Assembly: GCA_000310025.1 (NCBI GenBank)
Contig: FN648707.1
Span: 553,137 to 617,136 of the forward strand
DNA: 64,000 bases
Direction of reading: 5' to 3'
Source of the DNA: Ectocarpus siliculosus
Lineage: Eukaryota > Sar > Phaeophyceae > Ectocarpales > Ectocarpaceae
The notes beneath the pieces were generated by a model. It had not been told where the DNA came from, searched no databases, and was given only the letters and a program-made list of their open reading frames with translations. The translations under genes were made by a program, and so were the position numbers. Below, in pieces: positions 41,075-52,664 of this stretch. The first letter of the stretch is position 1, and each line of letters begins with the position of its first letter.

Positions 41075-41210
41075 GTGAACCCAAACATCACAATGCCATA
41101 CGCACATCTGTCCCTGGAGATGAAGCAACAGGCTGACTCTTGGGAGATCATCACAGAGTCCAACCCGTACGAGTTCGCCGAAATGTTTGGCAATATTGGC
41201 GGGTTTTGGG
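41075..41210 (+). CDS. Exon of an unknown multi-exon gene (f)
   Basis: Acceptor AAAATGCAG (41074), donor GTGAGT (41211). It reads VNPNITMPYAHLSLEMKQQ, ADSWEIITESNPYEFAEM and FGNIGGFW plus one base. The closing run of aromatic and Gly residues could be the start of a membrane segment continued in the next exon, which I could not find. The only contrary sign is that the frame would stop nine bases into the intron, as expected. The protein family is unknown. Confidence 0.6.
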
Positions 41211-41236
41211 GTGAGTGATACCAAACGAACCGGTGT

Positions 41237-42115
41237 TCATTGTTTTTCTTTCGAATTGCCTTGATTAATATTTTCTGTGGTCTACGGAGGGAGACTTTCC
41301 CCGTACCACACGTCCCCCACGGCACAAAGCCTCCGCGGTATCCTAAAGTGTCTCTGCTACTAAACACAAATATCCCTCCGAATACCACCAGGCGGGACAA
41401 AACTGTTGTGCAGTAGCAGTCTCGGACAATTGAGCCTCCCAATGGTACGCTACCATTCAGAAAACACTCCATGCTACGCTGACTTGCTTCTACATAGCAA
41501 AGGTGGTTCCTCCGAGTCACTGACAACATTAAGAGGCCTCTTCAAAGTGAGCCCTCACTCGTAACATCTCTCCTATCCCCCACCTTCGAAAGAAAAGGGG
41601 TGCGGGCGGGAGAAAAGCCACGACATAATAGCTAGCTATCGTCCAAATTTCGATGTAGCTAGCTGCTGAGAATTTTGCCGCGTGGCCTTCCAAAGTGGGC
41701 TGCATGTTACACATTGTGCCTTTCTCACAACGTGGCCCTTGGGTCCAGTGGACAAGCGTCTATCGAACGCTTGCCGCAGGAGCAGCGAGGCAGCAGAATG
41801 ATAACTCCGTGAGATCTTTCTCTTTTGGGACCCCAGAAAACCGAACGAAGACATCCGAACCAATGCGCCTCCAGGCGGCACAACAAGAACCCGAATACAC
41901 ACGTAGACACGTAGATCTGGGAGATGTTCCGAATTCTTCCGTGCACAATAAACTACTATTCGTTCGGTCTTCGACAACAAACTTTCATTATATTGTTTTT
42001 CTTTCAAATTGCCTTGATGAATATTTTTCTATGCCACCAGACGGGACAAAACTGTTGTACAGTAGCAGTCTCGGACGATTGAGCCTCCCAATGGTACGCT
42101 CCCATTCAGAAATCA
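41237..42115 (+). repeat. Direct repeat pair flanking a dispersed repeat
   Basis: TTGTTTTTCTTTCGAATTGCC with the following CCTTGATTAATATTTTCT (41238-41280), and GGGACAAAACTGTTGTGCAGT onward (41394-41465), recur as one joined block at 41990-42115. The second block lacks about 108 bp present in the first. Between them lies the dispersed repeat of 41625-41795. Confidence 0.75.
41625..41795 (+). repeat. Dispersed ~170 bp repeat, copy 1
   Basis: Matches 49490-49665 closely (CGTCCAAATTTCGATGTAGC, then CACAACGTGGCCCTTGGGTC and GCCGCAGGAGCAGCGA). Within it CAAGCGT-CTATCGA-ACGCTTG (41753-41773) forms a perfect 7-bp stem with a 7-base loop, the shape of a tRNA anticodon arm. No clear B box follows, so a tRNA-derived SINE is only a weak possibility. 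Confidence 0.75.
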
Positions 42116-42119
42116 CCCA

Positions 42120-44079
42120 ATTCGAAGTCGTGCAATAACTGCGTCGGGAGGCAACAGTATATCCCGTCGGGTGGTCCGATGTGGTACAATATGCTTATAT
42201 TTTCAGTACAGAACTGGTACGATACACACCCTGTGTGATATTTGACCGCGAAAAGGAATGTCACAGCTTAGCCGTTGGGCTTCGCGCCGCCCCGCCCGCC
42301 TAAAAGACCCAAAACCGGAGGACTCAGGGAGGTCCTCCACCAAGAAGCACCGGCGAGCGCTACCTCGGAGAGACCCCAGTCTGTCTCTCGGCGGTGGCGT
42401 GCAGTGCCGGTTGGCGATGACCAGCTGCGGGGTACTTCTGTAGGAAGCACTTAGTGTCGTTGGTCTTGCTCTTCTTGATCGCCATGGGCCGGCGCAGTAT
42501 GCTGGTTTTCATGGACTTGATTGATTCTATCTTGTTTCTTTGAGGTCTTTGCGAAATGATCCGCCTGGTGCCTGGCATTTTTCGCTACACGGAGAAACAT
42601 GACGAAAAACACGAGAAAGAAAGAAAAAGTAAGAAGAAAAACGACAGGGATTCGATATCGTGCATCCGGGCCACCAAATCTCGTGGGCATTCGGACATAG
42701 GCTGGACGGGTCGCCATGGGGTCAGGCGACGTGTGCGAGACATGGTATTGTTTTTTATTTTTTCTAGGGGTGGGAGTTCGTGGTGCCGCATCGAATTCCT
42801 TGTGGCGGTTCATCTTACGGCGCGGCCCATGAAAAACAAACAATGGGACTGTACAGCACATGGCTTCATCACGAGAAGGAGTACGATGGCTTGACCGCGG
42901 TCGTCTGTGTTGGTATTAGTGAGCGCTCACTTGATTAGCGCACATGTAGTTCGAACTCGACGCGACACTTTCACAGCTATGCATCGCTGGAGACATGACC
43001 AAGTTCCGTGAGGACATTCCCGGGTATCATGCACCTACAGTAGATCGATTCCAAACATGCGACCGCAACGATGATAGGTGGCGAATACCGCTACACCAGT
43101 AAAATCATCTTCATGATCATCAATACTTGCCCACGAACAATAAACATGCGTGGCGGAAAATGTTGCGTCGTAGAATGTAGCCGTTCTGAGACAGATCATA
43201 CCGGGTGACAATGCTGTACCAGTGGAGGCGTTGGTTCCCCCAAACCTAGGCCCTGATAACGTGGTGTTCGACAACCGAGACACAAAAAGCGGAGTTCGGC
43301 GCCAAGTTAGACTGGTGTGGCGGGGAACGGTCTTGGAACCTGTGTGCGGAAACACCAGCACGAGCCGATGCATGAGGCGCGACCCGCATCTGTCGCCCAA
43401 CAAAAGAAGAAACATACAATCGGCATGGATACCAAAGTCGGGCGCAGGGGGCGTTTTCCCCTCGAAATAGGGTGTCGTGTGGGAAAGGCAACACAAACCT
43501 TTTCTGGGTTTCTTCCGGACATCGTACTCCACTTCAGCAGGTGATAGCTGGAAGCAAACGACGTGGGGCCCTGCGATGATAAGCAGCAGTTTAGGACGTG
43601 GACTATCGGAATCCTATATACAGGTTCATGGTCGTCAGTTTTTTAGCACGGAACTAGGGCTCAATTTTTCTATTGGAGTCTCGAGCTCTGTAGCACGTGC
43701 CGCTTAGTTTCACGCGACGATCCGAAAGCAATATCGGTTACTTTTCCATGTAATTTCAGCAACATCTCCACATTCTGCAAAGCGTCTGCACGCAAGACGA
43801 GCAGCGCGTGTGTGACGTATTGTTGCGTAGTGAAGTCGATACGGACGCAACCGTTTTGCATGAGCGTAGTGAGGAACACTTAGGGAACATACCAGAGATC
43901 GCGTACACGCAAGCTCTTGAAAGCCCCCCCGCGGGAATTTATGGAGAAGGACGCGTGTATTTGTGTAGAGAGTCCAGAAACATCTGTTCGCGCAAGAGCA
44001 CACAAAATTTCAGACCAACTCATGCGGTCGATGTTGTGGTCCCCTCCCCGCCCCCCGACAGCATAACAGCAACAGAAAA
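42120..44079. other. No recognisable gene
   Basis: ORFs up to 165 codons (43035-43532 minus) without motif. A minus-strand frame (42360-42578) with RRPMAIKKSKTNDTKCFLQK has protein-like composition, but no family or splice support. Confidence 0.35.
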
Positions 44080-44152
44080 ATACAAAATGGACGAGATTGC
44101 CTGGTACAGATGGAGGGGGGGGGGTACTCTTATGCTTTGCATGCTTTAGCGG

Positions 44153-45344
44153 TCAGACCGTTGACCACCACGCGTCCTCGACAGGACGGAGCATTTTTCC
44201 AAAAGACCGATCACCGATGGCCAATCGTTCCTTCCTACTTTTCCAAAGGTGGCTCAGAAATATCTTCCCTAGTCTGTCTATCCTAACGATATCCCTTCCC
44301 ACCTTTTCAAACCACTTCGTACTCCCCAGTACAGCTACCGTCCTCTCCTCTCTATTCCATGCCTCAAACATCTCCCTGTACGTCCCTTGTGTATTTCCCA
44401 GCTCAGTCATGCACACTTCCCTCTCCTCTTCGTAACACGGACATTCCGCGACTGCATGAACACGGTCTTCGCATTCGAAGCCGCAATCACATTTGAACTT
44501 GTCGTATTCGTCGTCTACCGTCCTATGTCTTCGTCGACGTTCTCGAAGGCCGATGTCCCCGGTCCTGAATTTGACCTTAAGCTTTGTCCCTGCATCCATT
44601 GGTCCATGCAGGTAATCCTTGGACCCTGTTTCTTCTTTCAACATTCCGCACACTTCTAGACCCTCCTTATCCTCGGTTTCTTTCCCTTAGATTATTTTCT
44701 TCTTTCTCGGCACAAGCAACAGATATCTTCTCCTTGAACCCCTGGAGACCCTCCGTTTCCAGCGTTTCATCTTCGTCGATGTCTAACCCCTTCCATACAT
44801 CCTCTACAACCTTGACCCATTCCGTGGGTGGTCTACCCCTCTTTTTGTTTGCCCACTTCGCCTCCCTTACTATTCTCGGCAACCTTTCCTCTCCCATCCG
44901 GCACATGCGATACTGCCATGTAAGCTTCCTTCCGTCTCTTCCCGACCGTAGGGATTGGATCCCCAATTTTGCCCTGACGGCTGCATTACTTGCGTGCTTG
45001 GAGCATCCTAGGATGATTTTCGCTGATTTCATCTGCGCCGCCACGAGTTCTTTCACTACCTTCTTATTTCCTCCCCATACTTCTCCAGCGGACTCTAGCG
45101 GCGGTACGATTACGCTCTTCAAAACCGTCAATTTGATGCGTGTATCGAGGGGCCGGTTTGCGAGTATTGGGTGCAGCTTCCCTGCTCGTGCTTTGCCTTT
45201 TCCCGCTACCTTGGACATGTGTGCATTCCACGAGCAGTCTTTGCGATCTCTACTCCGAGGTATGTGTACTGGTCCACTAATACAATCTCCTCGACCCCCC
45301 ACTTCCTTCTTTGTTCTACTGGTTCCTCCCTGACCTCGTTGCAC
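44153..45344 (-). pseudogene. LINE C-terminal region with zinc-binding motif
   Basis: Frame 45344-44667: LANRPLDTRIKLTVLKSVI, PLESAGEVWG and AVRAKLGIQSL, the usual thumb-like region after RT. Frame 44653-44153: FKCDCGFECEDRVHAVAECP then CYEEER, a Cys/His cluster like the C-terminal zinc motif of many LINEs, then FLSHLWKSRKERLAIGDRS and a stop. One frameshift separates the parts. Confidence 0.8.
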
Positions 45345-46119
45345 ACCATGACGGCACTCTTCTTAACGTTGGAAGACAATCTCCATTTATCAGTAAACTT
45401 CTTCGCCGCGTCAATTTGTAGTTGCAGTCCCTCAGGGGTGTCCGACATACCAACAAAATCATCCGCAAACAGCATTCCTGACACCGAAGTTTCCGTGTCC
45501 CCTACTTTTACTCCCTTCCGGACTGCCTCTACGACTTCCAACAGATCGTTGATGAACACCTGGAACAATGTTGGGGACAGCGTGCAACCTTGTGGAACCC
45601 CCTGCTTAATGTCGAAGAATTTAGACAGTTGTCCGTCTAGCATGACCGCGCTTTTCGTACACTCTGTCATCTTCTTCAACACTCTCCACATTTTCCCCTT
45701 GATCCCGTACTTGGACAATTGTTTCCACAGCCCATTTCGCCATACGGTATCGTATGACTTTTTCACGGCCAGGAAGAAGCAGTACATCGGCTTCCCGCCC
45801 TCTTTCTACCTTGGATGATTCTCCCTACCGTGAATGCGTGGTCTACGCACCCCCTCTTCTGTCGGAAACCTTCCTGGCCCTCACATATGCTACGTGCCTT
45901 CTCCAATACTCCCACTATCCTATCGTTCAGCAGCTTACAGAACACTTTTCCTACTGTGTTTAACAGTGTGATCCCCCTGTAGTTTCCTGGGTCAGTCTTG
46001 TCTCCTTTCTTAAACAAGTTCACAACCACTCCTTCCTTCCATCTACTTGGCGCATACTCGTTTTTCCACACCCAGTTGTACAGCAGTACCATCAGCTGGA
46101 TCATCCCCCTTCCCCCCAA
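45206..46119 (-). pseudogene. LINE reverse transcriptase
   Basis: The frame 46119-45763 has PSRWKEGVVVNLFKKGDKTD, PGNYRGITLLNTVGKVF and EGQEGFRQKRGCVDH (RT motifs 1-2). The frame 45787-45206 has FLAVKKSYDTVWRNGLW (motif A; Asp of the usual D-x-x-K-A-Y/F-D block partly altered to AVKKSYD), VPQGCTLSPTLFQVFINDLL (motif B) and GMLFADDFVGM (catalytic FADD). The frames overlap with one slip between them. Confidence 0.9.
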
Positions 46120-46137
46120 ACTTCATAAACTCGTTGA

Positions 46138-46755
46138 CTATCCCATCCGCCCCTCTGCTTTGTGGCACTGCAGCTTGTTCACACACGCCTCAACCTCGTC
46201 CTCAGTGAACTCCTTTTCTAGTTCTACGTTCCCAACGTCTGCCTTCGATGTCTCTTCTTCTTTCTGGGCCCATGCGTCCACCTCCTTCTTAAACACTTGG
46301 ACAAAAGCTTCATTCTCCGAAGGCACTCCAAGTCTCTTGTAGTGTCCTGCTAGAACTTCCCATTTTCCCTTCCCACTGCTGACTAGTCCACCGTTCACAC
46401 CTTGCAAAGTTGCTACCCCTGTATCCCCCGCTGGCGCGGTATTTTTTACCATCCCACTAATCAATTCCCACATCTGCTTGGCGTTCCCCTCCAGGGCTCC
46501 GTTGGCCTTCGTCCCAAATGCACTTTTTCTTCTTTTTCACTACAGTCCCTTCACCTGTTTCCTCTTGGCCCTGTACTTTTCCCAACTCTCCTCAGACCCC
46601 TCACTCAGGTACTGCTTGAATACTTCTCTACGTTCCCCTATTTCTTCTTTCAGCTCGTCATCCCACCACTTTACCGATACCCCACATCGTACCACCTTCT
46701 TTCCCACTACTCTCTCTGCCGTTGTGTTCACTATGGACTCCCGTCCTTCAATCAC
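46138..46755 (-). pseudogene. LINE linker between endonuclease and RT
   Basis: WWDDELKEEIGERREVFKQYL, then SWEKYRAKRKQVKGL in one frame and MWELISGMVKNTA in the next. The Trp-Trp, charged-helix pattern is the usual linker before RT in AP-endonuclease LINEs. Two frames are needed. Confidence 0.75.
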
Positions 46756-46825
46756 GCTGTCCCCTGCTGCTTGTACACGTCTACCTGTCCGTCTTCGACG
46801 CTTCTCAGCAGTTTCCTGAATGGTT

Positions 46826-48152
46826 CTACACTACAAGCCAGTCCTTTCTGGAATTCATCCTTGTCCTCTCGTCTCCCAAATGCTCTACTTTCCACCGGAA
46901 CACTGTCCTCTGTTTCTTACTCTCCGTCTTTCTAGACCGGTCCATGTTTGCCCACATGAGGAAATGGTCGGTCGAACCTATATCTATCGAACTTACGTGC
47001 AGCTCTGGGATCTGTGTGCTCCCCCTATCTACCAGGATGTAGTCGAGGATCGAGTATTCATTGCAAACTGTCAAACTGCCCTTGCCTGGCGAACTCCGGC
47101 TTATCGCAAACCCTCCTACCGTTCAACACCATCAGCTCGTTGCTTCCCAAGAATTCAAGCATCCTCACTCCGTTGTCATTCACTTTGTCTTCTCCGTGCT
47201 GCCCGATCGCCTGTCCTCTACTTGAAGCTTTCCCTACTCTGGAGTTGAAATCGCCCACCATGACAACTTCTCCCTTCCTACTGAACCTCTGGACATCTTC
47301 CCCAATTTGTCCACAGTTCTCTTGCGCCTTGCTTGCGACTTTCTTCGACGACGGTGGGACGTATGCGTTCCCTAGAAACAAATCTTTCTCACCCCGCTCC
47401 CCAGGTATCTTAAGCCATAGGCTTTCCTCGAACTCCGTTTTCACCACTACTTCCACCACGTAAAACAAGTGTTCCTTGACCAGGAATCCGACTCCCCCCT
47501 CCCCCCTTTTTTTCGGGTCTAAGCCCTTTCTGACCTTCCCTACCCACCGGTATTTCCCTAGTTTGCTTAACACGTCCCCATCCTTCAGTTCCCACGTCTC
47601 TTGGAGCCCCACTACATCTAGATCGCTTTGTTCTACTTGGTCCACTATTTCCAACCGCTTGTGCTCACTCCTTGCGAACCCGCACACGTTCCACGACCCC
47701 ACTCTCCGCTTGTGCTTTTCCCTATTGGAGATTTTGCGCACTCTATCGTGCGCCTTCCGCTTCTTCTCGGCGTTCTTCTGATTTGCCTGCTCGCCTCCCC
47801 CGCCCGGTCCCTTCTTCGCCTCCATCGCCCTCGCCTCTTGTCTCCTTGACTTCTCTGTTTCTATCATGTTCGCGACGCAACCCCTCCATCCAAACTTCCT
47901 TACGTAGTTCGACGGCTTCTCGATGTCAACCCCCAAGCACTCTTGGCTGTCTCCCTTGGTCAATTTCACCCGGAAATGTTCATGCTCTCTGCCTACTTCT
48001 CCCCTTGCTAGGCAGTGCAGTCCCTCCCTGTCACAACAGTTCTTGAACTCTATCCTCGTCATGTCCCTTGGAATCCCAAACAGCAGCAGCTCCAACCTGT
48101 CTCCCTTCCACAGTTTCTGCTTCCATCCTCCCGGGTTCTTCACCATCCACAT
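46826..48152 (-). pseudogene. LINE endonuclease (EEP/APE-like)
   Basis: The frame 48152-47058 encodes a basic N-terminal region and then the exonuclease-endonuclease-phosphatase fold: RVGSWNVCGFARSE, VVGLQETW (catalytic Glu), GEGGVGFLVKEH, GNAYVPPSS and VVMVGDFNSRVG. The end of the domain is in the next frame (47074-46826): SILDYILVDRG and DIGSTDHFLMWANM, giving the conserved Ser-x-Asp-His. This enzyme nicks the target DNA to prime reverse transcription. Confidence 0.88.
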
Positions 48153-49121
48153 GATCTCTACAGCAACTGGACTGTGGCCACTTCTTTTTCGTGTTTTTTC
48201 AGGAAGGTATACGGAATACTCGGTCTTCCCAATCCGAGTGTCCGGTGGGGGCTGTGGTTCCTTTCAGTTCTTTTGCCGGCTCACCGACGCTAATAGCACC
48301 TCCAACATAGGCTCAAAGTCTAGATCCAAGTTCACACCTCCTGGCACAAGTACCCCAGTCTTGTGCCGGGCGATCTTCTTAGAAAACACCCAGACGTCCC
48401 CCCAACACCCAATTTATCATCTCCGAAGTCCCGTGGTACAAGCTACTTTCCCCCTGGGAGGTCATTTTCACCACAATAAGTTCAGGGATGACTTGCATAG
48501 CCTAAGATCCTCTACTCACACGCCGGGATGGAGCGTACACCAACGTCCAGCTTCTCATGTACGCTCCACCATGGGTTGCTACCCCACTTACGCTCCCGAG
48601 TAGACCTATCTGCGAACGTTTGGCCAACAATTCCGTACTGCTTTGTACTCGCTTCTCTCCAATCGAAAACAATGCATTGTGCGTGCCACACATCTAGCTC
48701 CGCAGTTTTTGCGTGGTTGGTCAGGTCGTTCAGCTTGCTCGACGTGAGTAATAAGCTTTGTTTTGATGGCTCTATGTTTTATTGGTCCACTTCAAGCAAC
48801 GAACACCCCCCCCCCCCCTCCACCGTTCGGTCCATTGTGGATCTCCCGCCGGAGAGGTTTTGGGTGTCTTAGCTCTAAGTCCTCCACCGCCAAATGGGGG
48901 ACTTTAGTCTTCTCTTAATGCCGTACTTATAGGCTTTAACCTTAGGTAAGCTTGTGCTTACTTTGGACTGTACCCTCATCCTCTGGGGAAGGCAGAGGGT
49001 GGGGGGGCGCATGGCCTCTATTTTTCAGGGGGGGTTCGGGTACGGGTTGGGGATCGGGTCTATATGTGTACTGCATTCTCGAATTGTCCCCTCACTATTG
49101 CTACTGTGGATTTTCAATATA
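48153..49121. other. Possible LINE 5' region; otherwise nothing recognisable
   Basis: Upstream of the LINE endonuclease frame on the minus strand. Short ORFs only. A C-run with pyrimidines lies at about 48805-48825 and a G-rich run at about 49000-49050. Confidence 0.3.
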
Positions 49122-49267
49122 CAGCTATCCTCACTCAACGCGTCTATGTGTCCGGCAATCGCAAACATCACTCAACCCATGAGGTTTCATTATGCAGCTA
49201 TCCTCACTCAACCCGTCTATGTATCCGACAATCTTAAATATCACTCAACCCGCGAGGTTATAGTGTG
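49122..49267 (+). repeat. 73-bp tandem repeat, two units
   Basis: CAGCTATCCTCACTCAAC begins at 49122 and again at 49195, with CATCACTCAACCC or TATCACTCAACCC near each end. A third CAGCTA follows at 49268. Confidence 0.9.
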
Positions 49268-49489
49268 CAGCTAATGGTAAGTCGGAGTTGCACCGCTCAC
49301 AAGCTGACACGGTGGCAGTACTCTGTCATGAGATGAGATATTTTGCCAACCCATGATGGGATTTGATACGAAAGAACATACCACACGGGGTGTTGGGTTC
49401 CAGAGTAGTAGCAGTCCCCTACGCGGCAGTGCGCTCCGGCCAAGCATGCTTCATCATCATCCCGCCCTCGTCCCTCAGCCCAGTGAGAG

Positions 49490-49665
49490 AAAAGCCACGA
49501 CATGATTGCAAGCCATCGTCCAAATTTCGATGTAGCTAGCTGCTGCCCTTCTCTGCCGCGTGGCCCTCCAGAGCGGGCTGCATGTTGTACATGGTGTCTT
49601 TCTCACAACGTGGCCCTTGGGTCCAGTGGGCAAGCGTCTATCAAACTCTTGCCGCAGGAGCAGCG
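49490..49665 (+). repeat. Dispersed ~170 bp repeat, copy 2
   Basis: Same family and orientation as 41625-41795. The anticodon-arm-like stem of copy 1 is imperfect here (CAAGCGT against ACTCTTG). Confidence 0.75.
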
Positions 49666-49669
49666 AAAT

Positions 49670-50139
49670 GACAAACAACTTTCTTTGAATGTTCACGATC
49701 CAGTGGTCGGGTGTAATATCTTGGTCACCTCCGTTTGTGGGCACAGCGGTCTATTGTCTATTGTACAACAGAGGCGACCCAACATTATGTATTTCATCTT
49801 TTGTTTGTTCACACACAACCCTCACCATGAATGATGAATCGAGGAATAGACCTACGCTGTTAATCCAACGTCAGACGCTCGGGAGAAGCTCTCGGTACTC
49901 CACAGCAGCTCAGTAGAGATTCGACGCTCGCTCTCTGTCATGGGGTACTGTACCATGACACACCATGAGAATATTCTTATGGTGCCCCAGACTCAATGAG
50001 GTACAACAATTGCCATGACATTTGACCCAATGTGCGACCACAAATGCCGACGCCTAACCCCATAACAAAATTAATTTAGGATCTCTCCGCGGGGGGGGGG
50101 AGCTCCCCCCTGTTGCTTGTGCCAAGAGAACAGATTCTA
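49670..50139. other. No recognisable gene
   Basis: Contains a small palindrome GGTACTGTACC near 49942 and a G-run at 50092-50100. Otherwise no feature. Confidence 0.4.
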
Positions 50140-50733
50140 ACAAAAAAAACAAGGACAAGGTGGTTCTAGAATTGTACGGAACGTTGCAAGAAGGAAGATG
50201 GTTGGACCAATGCATGCCGGGACAGAGCTTAAGGTCAAATTCAGAACAGGGGACATCGGCCTTCGAGAACGTAGACGAAGATTTAGGAAGGAGACGATGA
50301 AGACGAAACGTTCAAATGTGATTGCGGCTCCGAGCACGAAGACGTTCATGTAGTTGCGGAATGCTCGTTGAACAAGACGGAGAGGAAAGTGGACATCACT
50401 GAGCTGCGAACAGTAGAGGGGAGATACAGGGAGATGATTGAGGCATGGAATGGTCAGGAGAAGACGGTAGCTGTACTGGGTGGGTTGAAAAGGCGGGAAG
50501 TGATATCAATAGGATAGATGGATTAGGGAAGACATTTTTGAGCCACCTTTGGCAAAGTAGGAAGAAACGATTGACCATCGGTGATCGTTCCTGTGGGAAC
50601 ACAGTGCTCCGTCCTCTCGAGGACGTGTGGTCAATGGGCTCACCGCCAAGGCATGCAAAACATATGAGTATGCCCTCCCCCAACGCCATACAATTTCCTA
50701 AACAAATCGAGTCCATACAATAAAATCCAGGGG
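50140..50733 (+). pseudogene. LINE 3' fragment (plus strand)
   Basis: Matches the reverse complement of 44080-44690: ACAGAGCTTAAGGTCAAATTC, a Cys-rich stretch (FKCDCGSEHEDVH-type reading, broken), FLSHLWQSRKKRLTIGDRS, then the 3' tail ending TCCATACAATAAAAT near 50727. A typical 5'-truncated LINE copy; the frame is broken. Confidence 0.85.
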
Positions 50734-51316
50734 GCACGTTTCATGCACGGCGGTAATACAATCGACGTAGCCCCTGGGCGAGCTTGCCTGTACTGCAGCC
50801 AACGGCACCGTAGCAGGGGTTGGAGGAGGGTTAAGGGTAGCGTTAGAGTTAGGGAGGAGGAGGGATGATAAAGTCGCTCGAGGCGAAAGCGCTCGAAGAA
50901 GCGGCTGTTTGATCTTGTTGAGGGAGGTGGAGGGCTTCGGGGATGATAAGTACAACGTACGGCAAATTGAAATTGTTACGGGTGTTGCACGTGGCCAAGG
51001 TAAAGCCACCACCGTAGGCTCCTCGCCAGCCCCTCTCCTGTGTGTTGCCGGCTTGAGAAAGCTTGGATTGATGATGTTCCACGCATGGTTTAAGTGTGTT
51101 ATTTGGTTCTGGTGTGTCGTGTGTTGATGTTATTTCGTCATATTGGCCCCAAGGTCTAATGGTCGTGGTGGACTTGTCCCAAAGGCTTTGAGACGTTCAG
51201 GGCTCTGCAGCTTGGGGGATTGTCCCAAGCACTGCTGTATTCTTCAAGACTTTAAAACCAACAAATGTACCGCGAAAAAAACAATCTTCGCGGCCCTCCG
51301 GGGGGGTGTACGTTAG
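50734..51316. other. No gene; degenerate telomere-like scrap
   Basis: GGGTTAAGGGTAGCGTTAGAG then TTAGGG (50828-50855) is a degenerate interstitial telomere repeat. Remaining ORFs have no motif. Confidence 0.45.
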
Positions 51317-52664
51317 TCGTGCATGCCGTAGACCATGGACCTCGCATGCCGGGACGGAGCACGCCGGGTTTTCGCCGGACCAGGCTCTCACATCACCAAG
51401 CGCGAAGCGCCGTGAGGTATTCGGCGAGTCGCATGAAAGGTGCGCTGCATCCTGCTAACGGTGTTCGGCATCTTGCGCTTACTTCCTTGCGTACGGATGA
51501 CAGGTGCGTATGCCTTAGTTTATTTTCTGGTGCTTTTACTTCCAGAGACAGTAGTTATCAGCACTGTGTAACTGCCTCGAGGTTCCTTGACCAATTCAAC
51601 ACACCGCGGTGCGATCATCCCGTTTGTGTGGAGTGAGAGTTCTCGACCCCGCACAACATAATCTACTCGACCACCATCCATTCATGGTTACCCCAAAAAA
51701 AGAAAAAAAGAAAAAAAAAAGCGGTAACCTGGTTGCCGAGATCACGAAGTGATCGGCTTGTTTTACACCATCGCTGCCATCGACGAAAACCCAGTCCTGA
51801 TGGCAAACACCGGGGCCCCCTCCGGGGGGGGGAGGGGGGGGGGGGAGGTGTGCGGGATAATTCTTTTTGTGCTTGCATGACCCAAAAATGCCAGACCCCC
51901 CCCCCAAATCCCCGAATAAGAAACACGCAATTGAAACGTATGGAAAAACACACATGTACAAAGTACATTCTAGATGTACATGTAAAACCCTCACGGAGGC
52001 CCAGTGGGTTAGACTAGTTGCCATGCACTTGGGTTTCTCTCCGTCCACGCCTCTCAATTATTCCGGACGTTAGCGATTGGTGATTGCGGACGGCCGCAAA
52101 AGAGGTCACCCGTTTGCATCCTGACCGGAGATGTAGTAATACCGTATTACTGTATTACGGGCCCCTTGTTTTCGTTTTCGACAACCGTTGGTGTGCCATG
52201 CCCACCAACATCGTCCTGAAAAGGTGTTTGGCCACACACGCGCACATGACACTATGATCATGAGGGCACACAGTAATACTGCCCAACGTAACACTCACAA
52301 GTCGTCGAAGACGTGTTGGGCAACTTCATGCTTTCCACGCATCTGCGGCGTCAATGCGGATACATTGAAACCCTGTGTTTTTAGGGCTCTCCCGCTTTCC
52401 CCCACATATGCCGCAGGCTAAACCCCTGAAGCTGTGTGATTGAGTCAATGGGTGCTTTGCACGAGCGGGACGTTACCGCGAGGCATGTGTCCTCCTCGAC
52501 GTTATTCCCCAAAGTCTCGCGTACCTTTGAACCCCGCCCGGCTGTCGTCTTTTTCTTCGCTTCGCAACGACATTGTACAGCACGCCGATTGCTTCGTGCG
52601 GTCCACAACCAGAGTACTGTTGTTCCTCGTCCTGTTTGGCGGCAACCATGATGGTGGTCGATGA
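51317..52664 (+). mobile_element. Foldback/TIR element, right duplication copy, right arm truncated
   Basis: The left arm is intact (51317-51690) and its inverse is seen at 1137-1516 of the other copy. Here the right arm keeps only about 25 bases (GATGGTGGTCGATGACAATG) before the sequence jumps to the equivalent of 2530 in the left copy. Confidence 0.7.

Larger units (their letters stand above)
44080..48152 (-). mobile_element. AP-endonuclease LINE (non-LTR retrotransposon), decayed
   Basis: Read on the minus strand from 48152: endonuclease (47700-46826), linker, RT (46119-45206), C-terminal region with a zinc-binding motif (44493-44430), stop about 44153, and a short 3' tail ending near 44080. 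At least six frame changes break it. The 3' tail matches a shorter plus-strand fragment at 50140-50733, which fixes the 3' end. Its 5' limit is uncertain; no separate ORF1 is recognised upstream. Integration would have been by target-primed reverse transcription. Confidence 0.9.
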
